Assembly: GCF_018282095.1 (NCBI RefSeq)
Contig: NZ_CP074126.1
Location: 3,266,341-3,330,340, forward strand
DNA length: 64,000 nucleotides
Source of the DNA: Pseudovibrio brasiliensis
GTDB lineage: Bacteria; Pseudomonadota; Alphaproteobacteria; Rhizobiales; Stappiaceae
Direction: 5' to 3'
Each line of letters opens with the position of its first letter. The first letter of the stretch is position 1. A model generated the notes under the pieces. The model had not been told where the DNA came from and searched no databases. It saw nothing but the letters and a program-made list of their open reading frames with translations. Shown in pieces: positions 27,576 to 36,766 of the stretch. A program made the position numbers and the translations under genes.

Positions 27576-28457
27576 ATGACTTTGGAAGACACAAAGGCAG
27601 CACGGGTTGAGGAATTAGCCCGTGCCAAGGTGAACCTTGCCCTCCACATCACCGGTCAGCGCGAAGACGGTTATCACCTGCTCGACAGTCTGGTCGTCTT
27701 TCCAAAGGTGGGCGACCGCATCACCGTGGAAACTGCCCCGGACCTGTCACTACAGATCACCGGTGATTTTGCAGAAAAGATACAGGGCGATCCTTCCGAC
27801 AATCTGGTCTACAAAGCAGCACAATTGCTGGCAGAACACGTTCCAAACGCATCCGGCACCCGCATCGAACTGGAAAAATCCCTGCCCGTCGCAGCAGGCA
27901 TTGGCGGAGGCTCAGCCGATGCAGCCGCAACCCTGCGCGCCCTTGCCAAACTCTGGGGCACCTCTCCTGCACCGACAGATTTAGCCAGACTATCCCTCAG
28001 TCTCGGCGCTGATGTGCCTATGTGTCTGGAAGAAAAGCCCGCCCGCATCCGTGGCATTGGTGAAGTCATCGAGCCAGTTACCAGCTTCCCATCGGGCGCC
28101 ATCGTGCTGGTCAACCCGATGATCGAGATCTCTACCCCAACCATTTTCCGTGCGCTGGAAAAGAAAGACAACGCACCCCTGCCAGAAATGCCTGCTGAAT
28201 TTGAGAGCATGAAAGCCCTCGCCAACTGGCTCAAGTCCTGCCGCAACGATCTGCAAAAACCAGCGATCTCACAGGCTGCCGAAATCTCAGAGGTACTGGA
28301 CCTTCTGGCCTCCCAGCCAGACACCCTCCTCGCCCGCATGTCCGGCTCCGGCGCCACCTGCTTCGCCCTTTGCGAGACCCTGGAGGCCGCCCAATCCATC
28401 GCCACCCACTTGCAGGACCTCCACAGCGACTGGTGGATCAGAGCGGCAGAGGTGTAG
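27576..28457 (+). CDS. ispE: 4-diphosphocytidyl-2-C-methyl-D-erythritol kinase
   Basis: IspE phosphorylates CDP-ME in the MEP route to isoprenoids. The 293-residue GHMP kinase has ARAKVNLALHITGQREDGYH (about 15-34), the ATP-binding LPVAAGIGGGSADAAATL (about 105-122), LGADVPMCL near 147 and the C-terminal MSGSGATCFAL. The Asp in GGGSADA and the Lys near the N-terminus are the catalytic residues of the family. No obvious ribosome-binding site precedes the ATG, consistent with coupling to the TPR gene 22 bp upstream. Confidence 0.95.
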   Translation: MTLEDTKAARVEELARAKVNLALHITGQREDGYHLLDSLVVFPKVGDRITVETAPDLSLQITGDFAEKIQGDPSDNLVYKAAQLLAEHVPNASGTRIELEKSLPVAAGIGGGSADAAATLRALAKLWGTSPAPTDLARLSLSLGADVPMCLEEKPARIRGIGEVIEPVTSFPSGAIVLVNPMIEISTPTIFRALEKKDNAPLPEMPAEFESMKALANWLKSCRNDLQKPAISQAAEISEVLDLLASQPDTLLARMSGSGATCFALCETLEAAQSIATHLQDLHSDWWIRAAEV

Positions 28458-28864
28458 GTTGCCCCGGCAACCATCTAACCAACGCACATCCACGCATTGC
28501 CATCGGTGTCTACTTTGAAAAGCCGTTGATGCGGCTAAGCGCTTCCAGGATGGGGGCTCACCTCCCATCTTTTCCTCCGAAGCAGACACACCTATCTCCT
28601 CACTGATTCATGCGACCATTTATGAGCAGAACACATGTAGCTTGAACATGCTCCACCTCGCAGCTCATATGCAATCCGCAGTTGTCCTCAGGCAACCTCC
28701 ACAATGATCTCTGACTTACAAGAAGATAAAACCCAGGTAAACCCTGTCTTTCCCACGCGTTAAGGTGGCATCATCAAGACTAATTATGGCTCAATAAGTT
28801 TATCTGATTTTGTTTTTTTCTCCTCCGAAATCATCCTTCGGGAATAACAAGACGCGGAGAGAAA
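28458..28864. other. Intergenic region before catalase
   Basis: About 400 bp with no gene. GGTTGCC-CC-GGCAACC starts just after the ispE stop but has no T-run. A small hairpin, CCGAA...TTCGG (28825-28841), sits 20 bp before the catalase start, just upstream of its GGAGAG ribosome-binding site. No recognisable OxyR- or Fur-like site. Confidence 0.4.
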
Positions 28865-30325
28865 ATGACTGATAAGCCCCAATTGACCACCGCCTTTGGT
28901 TCCCCTGTTCCAGACAATCAGAACATCCAAACTGCCGGACCTCGCGGCCCTGCTCTGCTGCAGGATGTCTGGTTCCTCGAAAAAATGGCCCACTTCGATC
29001 GTGAGGTTATCCCTGAGCGCAGAATGCATGCCAAAGGGTCAGGAGCTTATGGAACGTTCACAACAACCCATGACATCACGAAGTTCACCCGAGCCAAGAT
29101 CTTCTCAGAAGTTGGCAAGAAGTCCGACTTGTTCATGCGCTTCTCTACTGTGGCAGGTGAACGTGGCTCAGCTGACGCAGAGCGTGACATTCGTGGCTTC
29201 GCCATCAAGTTCTATACTGAGGAAGGCAACTGGGATCTGGTGGGCAACAACACGCCAGTCTTCTTTCTCCGCGATCCGCTCAAATTTCCGGATCTGAACC
29301 ATGCGGTAAAGCGTGACCCGCGCACCAACATGCGCAGCGCAGATAACAACTGGGATTTCTGGACAAACCTGCCAGAAGCGCTGCATCAGGTGACGATCGT
29401 CATGTCAGATCGCGGTATTCCAGCAACTTACCGCCATATGCATGGTTTTGGCAGCCACACCTACAGCTTTATCAACGCAGATAACGAACGATATTGGGTT
29501 AAGTTCCACTTTGAAACCCAACAAGGTATCAAAAACCTGACAGATGAAGAGGCCGCTCAGATCGTTGCCCATGACCGTGAAAGTCACCAGCGAGATCTTT
29601 ATGACAGCATCGAGAACGGTGATTTTCCTAAATGGAAACTCTCTGTCCAGATCATGCCAGAAAAAGAGGCCGGAAATTATCACATCAACCCGTTTGATCT
29701 CACAAAGGTATGGCCCAAGTCAGATTATCCGTTGATCGAAGTTGGCGTGCTTGAGCTGAACCGAAACCCAGAAAACTACTACGCTGAGGTTGAGCAGGCT
29801 TCATTTGCCCCTTCAACAGTCGTGCCTGGTATCAGCTTCTCACCCGATAAAATGCTTCAGGGTCGCTTGTTCTCTTATGGTGATGCTGCGCGGTATCGTC
29901 TTGGAGTTAATCACTCGCAGATCCCGGTCAACGCACCGCGTTGCCCATTCCATTCTTACCACCGTGATGGAGCCATGCGGGTTGATGGCAACAACGGATC
30001 ACGTATTGGGTATGAACCAAACATGTTTGGGGAGTGGCAACAGCAACCAGATTTCTCCGAGCCACCGCTGTCCATCGAGGGAGCTGCTGGTCATTGGGAT
30101 CATCGAGAGGATGAAGATTATTACTCTCAGCCCGGCGCTCTCTTCCGCTCAATGAATGCTGAGCAGAAAGAAGCTCTGTTTGCAAACACAGCCCGCTCAA
30201 TTGGCCCCGCACGCATCGAAATCCAACACCGCCATGTCCGCAATTGTTACCGGGCTGACCCAGCTTACGGGACCGGTGTTGCAGAAGCACTCAACATCAA
30301 CATTGCAGATGTGAGTGACATCTAA
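28865..30325 (+). CDS. Monofunctional heme catalase (small subunit type)
   Basis: It disproportionates hydrogen peroxide. The 486-residue length and sequence fit clade 3 catalases. Distal His55 is in [12 protein letters not shown], distal Asn128 in [15 protein letters not shown], and the proximal heme-ligand Tyr lies in [14 protein letters not shown] near residue 338. The NADPH-binding region is also conserved. There is no signal peptide, so it is cytoplasmic. GGAGAG precedes the ATG. A small Tat-signal protein follows after 104 bp and may be cotranscribed. Confidence 0.95.
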   Translation: MTDKPQLTTAFGSPVPDNQNIQTAGPRGPALLQDVWFLEKMAHFDREVIPERRMHAKGSGAYGTFTTTHDITKFTRAKIFSEVGKKSDLFMRFSTVAGERGSADAERDIRGFAIKFYTEEGNWDLVGNNTPVFFLRDPLKFPDLNHAVKRDPRTNMRSADNNWDFWTNLPEALHQVTIVMSDRGIPATYRHMHGFGSHTYSFINADNERYWVKFHFETQQGIKNLTDEEAAQIVAHDRESHQRDLYDSIENGDFPKWKLSVQIMPEKEAGNYHINPFDLTKVWPKSDYPLIEVGVLELNRNPENYYAEVEQASFAPSTVVPGISFSPDKMLQGRLFSYGDAARYRLGVNHSQIPVNAPRCPFHSYHRDGAMRVDGNNGSRIGYEPNMFGEWQQQPDFSEPPLSIEGAAGHWDHREDEDYYSQPGALFRSMNAEQKEALFANTARSIGPARIEIQHRHVRNCYRADPAYGTGVAEALNINIADVSDI

Positions 30326-30429
30326 GTTGCATTGATAGCCACAGATCAGGGGGCTCGGCAGAAGCCAACTACTCATCAGAAAAAGCCCCTGATCTACAAT
30401 TGCCGAACTATGTCCTAAGGAAAAATTCA

Positions 30430-30750
30430 ATGGATCGCAAAGGTGAAGACACGCATATCAATCGACGTGCACTTTTAACAGCCGGCTCTACAATGGCTGT
30501 CGCCACAGGGGCAACTGTCGTTGCGAGCAATGCCTGGAGCGCAAGCAACAACGGGGATGGCCTGAGCGCCAAAGTCCTCCAGATCATATCAGAACTGGAA
30601 GCAGAAGACGGTTCCGAGCTCGCGGCTATTACCTGGTCGAAACAACATATCGCCAACAGATTGCGGGCATCACTCGATTTGCCGATTGAGCAAGAAGACT
30701 ACAACAAAAACTACCGAGACTATTACGCTCACAAACTACAATCAGCGTGA
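30430..30750 (+). CDS. Small protein with Tat-type signal, unknown function
   Basis: A 106-residue protein with a twin-arginine leader: HINRRALLTAGSTMAVATG (about 9-27) and a cleavage-like VASNAWSA. The mature part of about 70 residues (LSAKVLQIISELEAEDGSEL...) is helical and polar, with a conserved-looking C-terminal NKNYRDYYAHKLQSA. AAGGA lies 8-9 bp upstream of the ATG. It follows the catalase closely on the same strand, hinting at a periplasmic partner in oxidative-stress defence or a small subunit of an oxidoreductase. I do not recognise the family. Confidence 0.75.
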   Translation: MDRKGEDTHINRRALLTAGSTMAVATGATVVASNAWSASNNGDGLSAKVLQIISELEAEDGSELAAITWSKQHIANRLRASLDLPIEQEDYNKNYRDYYAHKLQSA

Positions 30751-30768
30751 TTTAGGTATATTTTCCAA

Positions 30769-30807
30769 GGCACTGCTGCACCTTTAATGAAAGCAGGCAG
30801 CAGTGCC
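30769..30807 (+). terminator. Long hairpin after the Tat-signal gene
   Basis: Perfect 11-bp inverted repeat GGCACTGCTGC (30769-30779) and GCAGCAGTGCC (30797-30807), with a 17-nt loop, 19 bp past the stop. There is no T-run after it, so it may protect the mRNA end or terminate inefficiently. Confidence 0.45.
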
Positions 30808-30848
30808 AACTGCTATCTAAATTAGATTTCTTGCTCAAAACACTTTTT

Positions 30849-31046
30849 TCAACATCCACCATCAAAACCAGTATGTGCTTTGCTGCGTATCATTTCTTTG
30901 GGGTCATTACCTGCACCCGGGGTATGCGGGCCATGAACCTTAGGCTGCACAGTCTTCTTTGCATTCCTTACTTTCAAGAAGATGGCAAATGCGAGCACAA
31001 AAATCACGACAGGAATTATAGTCAGCACAATCTGATTTGCAGTCAT
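30849..31046 (-). CDS. Small single-pass membrane protein, unknown
   Basis: A 65-residue protein with one N-terminal TM segment (TANQIVLTIIPVVIFVLAFAIFL) and a polar, basic tail ending in HTGFDGGC. A strong GGAGAG lies six bases before the ATG, which separates it from the competing plus-strand reading. There is no family match from memory. It is between the convergent catalase unit and the polyprenyl synthase gene. Confidence 0.6.
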   Translation of the reverse strand: MTANQIVLTIIPVVIFVLAFAIFLKVRNAKKTVQPKVHGPHTPGAGNDPKEMIRSKAHTGFDGGC

Positions 31047-31112
31047 GTGGTCTCTCCACGCTCTATCAATTGAGCCATGTTACACAAATCTCATTCCCAG
31101 TACTGCCAACAA

Positions 31113-31145
31113 AAAAGCGCCGGGCATTTCTGCCGCGGCGCTTTT
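31113..31145 (-). terminator. Terminator after polyprenyl diphosphate synthase gene
   Basis: AAAAGCGCCG (31113-31122) and CGGCGCTTTT (31136-31145) form a 10-bp stem with an inner GGCA/TGCC helix. On the minus strand it ends in a run of T, serving the gene at 31170-32183. Confidence 0.88.
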
Positions 31146-31169
31146 CAATTTCTTCGAACTGCTCTCTGC

Positions 31170-32183
31170 TTAGCTCACGCGGGCGATGCAGAAGTCTACG
31201 GCTTCTTTAAGGGCCTGTTTGGCTGGGCCATCCGGGAAGACGGAAAGAGCATCAATGGCTGATGCACCATAGTCGCGGGCACGTTGAACAGTGTCAGCAA
31301 GAGCACCGGTGTCGTTCAGCAGCTTGATAGCGTGGTCCAGATCGCCGTCCTTGATGTCGCCGTCTTCCAGACAACGCTTCCAGAACGCCTTGTCCTCATC
31401 GCTGCCACGCTCCATGGCGTAGATCACTGGCAGAGTGATCTTGCCTTCGTGGAAGTCGTCGCCAACGTCCTTACCAAGATCAACGGTCGCTCCGCCATAA
31501 TCCAGCGCATCATCAACCAGCTGGAAGGCATAGCCAAGCTCAAGGCCGAACTTGCGCGCAGCAGCACGCATCTCGTCGCCCTTATCCGCAATCTCAGGGC
31601 TCACTTCACAAGCCGCTGCAAACAGCGCAGCAGTCTTTGCTTCGATCACCCGCAGGTACATGTCGTAGGTCGTGGTCGTATCCTGAGCTGCGCCCAATTG
31701 CAGAACTTCACCTTCAGCAATGATCGCAGAAGCTTCAGAGAGGATGCGCAGCGCTTCCAGAGAGCGCACATCAACCATCATCTTGAAAGCCTGACCCAGC
31801 AGATAGTCACCAACCAACACGCTGGCCTGGTTGCCCCACAGCTTGCGGGCTGCCAGTTTGCCACGGCGCATATCGCTTTCATCCACCACATCATCATGCA
31901 GCAGAGTTGCAGTATGCATAAACTCAACAGATGCAGCGAGAATGACATGCCCCTCGCCCTCGTAACCAAACATCTGGGCAAATGCCAGTGTCAGCATAGG
32001 GCGCAAACGCTTCCCACCTGAATCGATCAGATGACGCGCAATTTCCGGGATCAGCTCAACATTAGAACCGGCTTTGGAGAGGATCAGCTCGTTCACCTTC
32101 TCCATGTCACCAGAAACGAGCTCGACTAGCCCTTGAATTCCAGCTGGTTTGGCTGTCTGTGATTGAAGACCAACAACGCCCAC
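31170..32183 (-). CDS. All-trans polyprenyl diphosphate synthase (octaprenyl/decaprenyl type)
   Basis: A 337-residue trans-prenyltransferase that builds the ubiquinone side chain. First aspartate-rich motif LLHDDVVDESDMRRG, second LVDDALDYGG, and GGKRLRPMLTLAFAQMFGYEG near the N-terminus. Chain length cannot be read by eye. Alphaproteobacteria usually make Q10, so decaprenyl synthase is the likelier product. The GTG start at 32183 has AGAGGT five bases upstream. Its divergent neighbour is the DUF2007 gene. The 32184-32378 spacer is AT-rich. Confidence 0.92.
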   Translation of the reverse strand: MGVVGLQSQTAKPAGIQGLVELVSGDMEKVNELILSKAGSNVELIPEIARHLIDSGGKRLRPMLTLAFAQMFGYEGEGHVILAASVEFMHTATLLHDDVVDESDMRRGKLAARKLWGNQASVLVGDYLLGQAFKMMVDVRSLEALRILSEASAIIAEGEVLQLGAAQDTTTTYDMYLRVIEAKTAALFAAACEVSPEIADKGDEMRAAARKFGLELGYAFQLVDDALDYGGATVDLGKDVGDDFHEGKITLPVIYAMERGSDEDKAFWKRCLEDGDIKDGDLDHAIKLLNDTGALADTVQRARDYGASAIDALSVFPDGPAKQALKEAVDFCIARVS

Positions 32184-32378
32184 GGGATACCTCTATTTTG
32201 ATTCCAACGGGACAATAGGTTGGTAGTTAGGCTCGGGCAAGCTTTAGTAAGAATTTGCTGCCAATAAAGTAGTGTCCAATGGATAATTTACCAATCACAA
32301 TTAGTTTTTTTCACAATACCAACCCTAACCTGCATAATTTCTGGCGTAACAGGCAACTCCCATCAAGAGGACACCATC

Positions 32379-32603
32379 GTGGAAGAACTCATCAGAACAA
32401 CAGATCCAGTCCTCATATCTCATCTTGAAGCCCTGCTGGGAGAAGCGGAAATCATCTACTTCGTCGCCGACACCAACATGAGCATTCTGGATGGCTCACT
32501 TGGCTTTCTTCCGCGCCGTATCATGGTTGAGGCCGACCGATTGGACGAAGCCTGTCAACTTATGCGCGATGCAGGCCTTGAGCACTACCTAAAAGACGCG
32601 TGA
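32379..32603 (+). CDS. DUF2007 family small protein
   Basis: A 74-residue protein that reads as DUF2007: MEELIRTTDPVLISHLEALL, then a beta-alpha-beta fold with GFLPRRIMVEADRLDEACQL. Members are described as putative signal-transducing proteins with a PII-like fold. No activity is established. The GTG start has AGAGGA seven bases upstream. It lies 89 bp before the methyltransferase gene, and in many alphaproteobacteria these two genes are neighbours. Confidence 0.88.
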   Translation: MEELIRTTDPVLISHLEALLGEAEIIYFVADTNMSILDGSLGFLPRRIMVEADRLDEACQLMRDAGLEHYLKDA

Positions 32604-32692
32604 AAACTTCTCGTTAGATAAACAATAGGGATTGCATGAAAATCGGCAGCCTGTATCAGTGCCTTATTGCATTTATTTGATCCGGCACCGCC

Positions 32693-33496
32693 ATGACCAA
32701 CCCAGAAACACCTGAAACGCCACAGCCAACCACGAGGGATAAGTTCCTTGGTGGGAAAGTTATGGTGGAACAGCCAGCCAAAGGCCGCCATCGCGCCGGG
32801 CTGGATGCAGTGTATCTGGCCGCCTCCCTACCGGAAGACACAGCGGGAACGCTTTATGATCTGGGCACAGGCGTCGGCACTGCAGCCTTTTGCGCCGCTC
32901 ACCGTCTGCCTGCAATCAAAGCCGTGGGCGTAGAGGTCGACCCCGTGACCGCAGCGCTGGCCCGCAAAGGCCTGTCCCTGCCGGAAAACGCCAGTTTCGC
33001 AGATCGTGTGTCTATTCTGGAATCCAACCTCACCGCCAAGGGCAGCATTCGCCACCAAAGTGGACTGGGCTCATCCATCGCAGATCATGTGATCATGAAC
33101 CCGCCTTATTACGACAGCACACGCTTCCGCGTCACACCTCAGTCAGACCGCGCACCGGCGCATGCTCTGGATGAACGCGGCATCGAGCCGTGGATCAAAA
33201 CCGCTAAAGACCTCCTGAAGGATGGCGGTACGCTCTCCATCATCTTCAGAGCTGACGGCCTGCAGGATCTTCTGGGCCCAATGCAACGCCGCTTCGGCGC
33301 GATCGACATCATCCCGATCCGCCCAACAGCAGACGCACCGGCCACCCGGATCATTGTGCGCGCTGTGGCAGCCAGCCGAGCTCCGTTGCAGATCCTTCCC
33401 GGCTTCACCTTGCACGAGGAAGCAGGCGGCGCCTTCACTGCCCAAGCCACAACCGTAATGCGTGACGGCAAGGGCCTCGGCCTCACAAACCGCTAG
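32693..33496 (+). CDS. tRNA1(Val) N6-adenine methyltransferase-like protein (TrmN6 family)
   Basis: A 267-residue SAM-dependent methyltransferase. SAM motif I is YDLGTGVGTAAFCAAHR (about 45-61). The N6-adenine catalytic motif NPPYYD follows DHVIM (about 135-140). These, with the N-terminal GKVMVEQPAKGRHRAGLDAV, fit the TrmN6/YfiC group that methylates A37 of tRNA-Val. The target in this organism is inferred. The start was chosen from the N-terminus expected for the family. Confidence 0.85.
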   Translation: MTNPETPETPQPTTRDKFLGGKVMVEQPAKGRHRAGLDAVYLAASLPEDTAGTLYDLGTGVGTAAFCAAHRLPAIKAVGVEVDPVTAALARKGLSLPENASFADRVSILESNLTAKGSIRHQSGLGSSIADHVIMNPPYYDSTRFRVTPQSDRAPAHALDERGIEPWIKTAKDLLKDGGTLSIIFRADGLQDLLGPMQRRFGAIDIIPIRPTADAPATRIIVRAVAASRAPLQILPGFTLHEEAGGAFTAQATTVMRDGKGLGLTNR

Positions 33497-33611
33497 AACG
33501 CGCAGGCCGTTCATCTGGCAACAATCCGCTTTCAATATACGTTTTTCTCCCTATTATGATCGCAAGGCGCAAATCAAAGCGCAGCAGATGACAGGGCGGA
33601 GCGGACTATTT

Positions 33612-34571
33612 ATGAGCAGCAAGGTTGATCTACCAAACTCCATTGAGGAAACCCTCACGCTCTTAAGTTCTGGCGGGTATCTGGCAGATCGCGCACTCGC
33701 AACCGTGCTGCATCTGTCCTTGCGCATGCAGCGCCCGCTGTTTCTGGAGGGTGAAGCAGGCGTCGGCAAAACCGAGATCGCCAAGGTCCTCGCAGCCACT
33801 CTCAACCGCCCCCTCGTTCGCTTGCAGTGTTACGAAGGGTTGGACATCTCCTCCGCCGTTTATGAGTGGAACTACGCTGCGCAGATGGTCGAGATCCGCA
33901 TGGCGGAAGCTGCTGGCAGTGTGGACCGCGAGAACCTCAACACCGCTCTTTACAGCCCTCGCTTCCTCATCAAGCGCCCTGTCCTTCAGGCGCTGGAAAC
34001 TACAGAACTCGGTGCTCCGATCTTCCTGATCGACGAACTCGACCGCACCGATGAAGCTTTCGAGGCGTTTCTGCTGGAGGTGCTGGCAGACAGTCAGGTG
34101 ACCATTCCGGAACTCGGCACCATCAAGTCCGAAGAACCGCCGATCACCATCATCACCACCAACCGCACGCGAGAAATCCACGACGCGCTGAAGCGCCGCT
34201 GTCTCTATCATTGGGTGGACTATCCAACCGCCGAGCGCGAGCTTCAGATTGTGCAGACCAAACTGCCAACAGCAGCCGCCACGCTTTCAGCACAAGTCGT
34301 CGCCTTCGTACAGAAGCTGCGCGAAGATGAGGCCCTCTTCAAAAAACCCGGCGTTGCTGAAACGCTGGACTGGGCCACTGCCCTCACTGAACTGCAAGAA
34401 GTCGCGCTGGATCCGGAGATGGTCTCCGATACCCTCGGCGTACTGCTCAAGTACCAGGAAGACATCGACCGCATCAAAGGCTCCAGAACCCGCGCGATCC
34501 TTGATGAGATCCGCATGGAAGCCAACTCACAGGCCACCATTGCTGGCAGTATGCCTGCCCCAACCGTGTAG
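33612..34571 (+). CDS. MoxR-family AAA+ ATPase (CoxD-like)
   Basis: A 319-residue AAA+ protein. Walker A GEAGVGKTEIAKVLA (about 43-57), Walker B IFLIDELDRTDEAFEAFLLE and sensor 1 ITIITTNRTRE. The ATG at 33612 gives the normal family N-terminus. Longer readings run into the preceding gene. MoxR ATPases pair with VWA proteins as chaperones that assemble or activate metal enzymes; CoxD acts on the CO dehydrogenase metal centre. The next gene, 9 bp on, encodes the matching VWA partner. No client enzyme is visible nearby. Confidence 0.9.
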   Translation: MSSKVDLPNSIEETLTLLSSGGYLADRALATVLHLSLRMQRPLFLEGEAGVGKTEIAKVLAATLNRPLVRLQCYEGLDISSAVYEWNYAAQMVEIRMAEAAGSVDRENLNTALYSPRFLIKRPVLQALETTELGAPIFLIDELDRTDEAFEAFLLEVLADSQVTIPELGTIKSEEPPITIITTNRTREIHDALKRRCLYHWVDYPTAERELQIVQTKLPTAAATLSAQVVAFVQKLREDEALFKKPGVAETLDWATALTELQEVALDPEMVSDTLGVLLKYQEDIDRIKGSRTRAILDEIRMEANSQATIAGSMPAPTV

Positions 34572-34580
34572 CCTCACCTG

Positions 34581-35816
34581 ATGCAGGACGACTTCGCTCT
34601 CTCTCCTCGCCCACCCCATGGGCGCATCACGGAAAATATCGTCCACTTTGCCAGAACCCTGCGCAAAGCGGGCCTGCCTGCGGGGCCATCCTCCGTTGTG
34701 GATGCGGTAAGCGCGGTCACCATCAACGGCATTGAGAACAAGCAGGACCTCTACTGGACCCTGCACTCCGTCTTTGTCCATAAACGCGACCAGCAACCCG
34801 TCTTCGATGAAGCCTTCCGGCTCTATTGGCAAAGCAAAGGCCTCGTTGAAAAGATGCTGGCCCTCCTCTCTCCGGTTGCTCCAGCCGGACAGCGCGAACC
34901 GGAAAAGCCACGCGCCGCTCAATCCCGCGTCGCCAATGCCTTTGAGGCCAACAAGCAACGCGAGGCTAAAGAAACCAAGCCGCTGGTGGAGGTGGATGCC
35001 CGCTTCACCGTCTCGGAAAAGGAAGTCTTGCAAAAGAAGGACTTTGCTCAGATGACAGCTGAGGAGATCGCGGAAGCTCGCAGATCACTCGCCCATCTCA
35101 CCATGCCAGCAGATCAGGTCAGATCCCGCCGATTCAAGCCGGTGCACTCCCACACCATCGGCAAGCAGGTGGATGCGCGGCGAACCATGCGTGCCACACT
35201 GAAGGCAGGCGGTTCCATTATCGACCTCAAGCACAAGGCACCGGCACAGGTTCACCCGCCCGTGGTCGCCCTCTGCGATATCTCCGGCAGCATGAGCCAG
35301 TATTCCCGCATCATGCTGCACTTCCTGCATGCCTTGTCAGAAAAGCGCAAAACCCATACGTTTCTGTTTGGCACACGGCTCACCAACATCACCCGCGCCC
35401 TGCGTATGAAAGACCCGGACGAAGCCCTCGCTGCATGTACCGATGAGGTGGAAGACTGGTCCGGCGGCACCCGCATCGCCAGCTCCCTGCAAACCTTCAA
35501 CCGCAGCTGGCTCAGACGCGTCTGCCATGGCGGACCGATTGTCCTTCTCATCACAGATGGTCTGGAGCGAGAAGCTTATGATGAACTGTCCGCTGAGATG
35601 GATCGTCTCCACAGATCTTGCAGACGGCTCATCTGGCTCAATCCGCTGCTGCGCTACGACAAGTTCGAGGCCAAAGCCCGCGGAATTCAGGTGATACTGC
35701 CCCATACCGATGAGTTTCGGGCAATCCATTCATTGGATGCAGTCAAAGATCTTTGCCTCGCCCTGAATGACAAGCGCATAAATAGTACATATGATGCCAC
35801 GCAGAGATTCCTCTAG
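34581..35816 (+). CDS. VWA-containing CoxE-like protein
   Basis: A 411-residue protein of the CoxE group. The N-terminal half is helical and charged. The von Willebrand A domain starts near residue 230 with an intact MIDAS DISGSMSQYS, continues through WSGGTRIASSL and ends around ITDGLEREAYDEL. It forms a two-gene unit with the MoxR ATPase upstream. In CO oxidisers such pairs insert copper and sulfide into the dehydrogenase. Here no xdh or cox structural genes follow, so the client is elsewhere. Confidence 0.9.
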   Translation: MQDDFALSPRPPHGRITENIVHFARTLRKAGLPAGPSSVVDAVSAVTINGIENKQDLYWTLHSVFVHKRDQQPVFDEAFRLYWQSKGLVEKMLALLSPVAPAGQREPEKPRAAQSRVANAFEANKQREAKETKPLVEVDARFTVSEKEVLQKKDFAQMTAEEIAEARRSLAHLTMPADQVRSRRFKPVHSHTIGKQVDARRTMRATLKAGGSIIDLKHKAPAQVHPPVVALCDISGSMSQYSRIMLHFLHALSEKRKTHTFLFGTRLTNITRALRMKDPDEALAACTDEVEDWSGGTRIASSLQTFNRSWLRRVCHGGPIVLLITDGLEREAYDELSAEMDRLHRSCRRLIWLNPLLRYDKFEAKARGIQVILPHTDEFRAIHSLDAVKDLCLALNDKRINSTYDATQRFL

Positions 35817-35889
35817 CACACGTTCCTGACAATCCTTCGGCTCGCCTGCGTGAGACCGCGCAGAAAGCCCAACCTTTCTGTCCGACCCG

Positions 35890-36219
35890 ATGACATTCAA
35901 AGTACTTCTGCACATTGTAAAAACAGTCTCAGCAATCTACGCCAAGCGGTTCAACATCAACCGTGATGAAATCTGGTACCTTGCCAAACTTCAGGAAGAG
36001 CTCGGAGAGCTGACGGCAGCCCATATGAAGGCAACCCGACGTGGCCGCTCCGGTTCCGCATCACCACAAGAGTTGCACGCCCAGAAAGAAGACGAAGCCG
36101 CAGACCTGCTGGCTCACCTTCTGCTCTACGCGGACCGCAACAACCTGGACCTGGAAAAAGCAATCCGCCGCAAGTGGATGGCCCACCTGCCAGCGGAAAT
36201 CATGGACAAGCAAGTCTGA
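35890..36219 (+). CDS. MazG-like nucleotide pyrophosphohydrolase
   Basis: A 109-residue all-alpha NTP-PPase-type protein. The metal-binding pattern EE-x2-E (LQEELGELTAAHMK, about 34-47) and a second acidic helix EDEAADLLAHLLLYADRN (about 72-89) match the MazG/HisE/dUTPase superfamily ExxE...ExxD. Probable role is house-cleaning of nucleoside triphosphates. CTGATAC...GTATCAG, a 7-bp hairpin, covers its stop codon (36216-36235), without a T-run. Confidence 0.75.
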   Translation: MTFKVLLHIVKTVSAIYAKRFNINRDEIWYLAKLQEELGELTAAHMKATRRGRSGSASPQELHAQKEDEAADLLAHLLLYADRNNLDLEKAIRRKWMAHLPAEIMDKQV

Positions 36220-36291
36220 TACAACCTCGTATCAGGCATTGCTAAATCTCCCCCGTCAGCTGCAGGTGTAACTGACAGGGTAACTGCGCGT

Positions 36292-36672
36292 TCATGCATA
36301 CTGCGCAACGCCATTGCCGAGCGACCAGTTTTCTTTTTCAACCTCAACCAGATTGATAAAAACATCCTCTGGCCGGATTTGAGGGCTCTCCCCCAGCAGC
36401 TCAACAATCCGCCGAAATAGCACTTTCTTCTGCTCTGAGCTCCGCGTGTTGTTGAGCGTGATCTGGATGAAAACCAGATCCTCACTTCGAGCGATGTTCA
36501 GGTAGGACGCCCCAAAACGGAAGTTGGCGCTCGTGTGCTCGGTAATCACCATAAACTGATTGTCTTCCGGCGCATCCAGCGCATCCCGCATGGCGTGATA
36601 GACACCACCAAAGATAGCCTGCCGATAGACATCAGATTTCCCTGAACGCAATGAGATATGGACAAGTGGCAT
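36292..36672 (-). CDS. Tautomerase family protein
   Basis: A 126-residue protein of the 4-oxalocrotonate-tautomerase superfamily, longer (two-beta-alpha-beta) type. It starts MPLVHISLRSGKS, leaving Pro2 as the catalytic N-terminal base after Met removal. Later blocks are FMVITEHTSANFRFG and FRRIVELLGESPQIRPEDVFI. A perfect AAGGAGG lies 9 bp before the ATG. It is divergent from a LysR gene 94 bp away, which probably controls it. Confidence 0.85.
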   Translation of the reverse strand: MPLVHISLRSGKSDVYRQAIFGGVYHAMRDALDAPEDNQFMVITEHTSANFRFGASYLNIARSEDLVFIQITLNNTRSSEQKKVLFRRIVELLGESPQIRPEDVFINLVEVEKENWSLGNGVAQYA

Positions 36673-36766
36673 GACGCTTCCTCCTTTAAGTCATGGAGAG
36701 AAGCCTAGACGCACCTCATCTATTTTAATATACAATGCCTAGCGATATCAGTTATTGAATAATCAA

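Noticed and set aside
30831-31073. 80-residue plus-strand frame
   Set aside because: It overlaps the minus-strand small membrane protein at 30849-31046, which has a much better ribosome-binding site and a clear TM segment.
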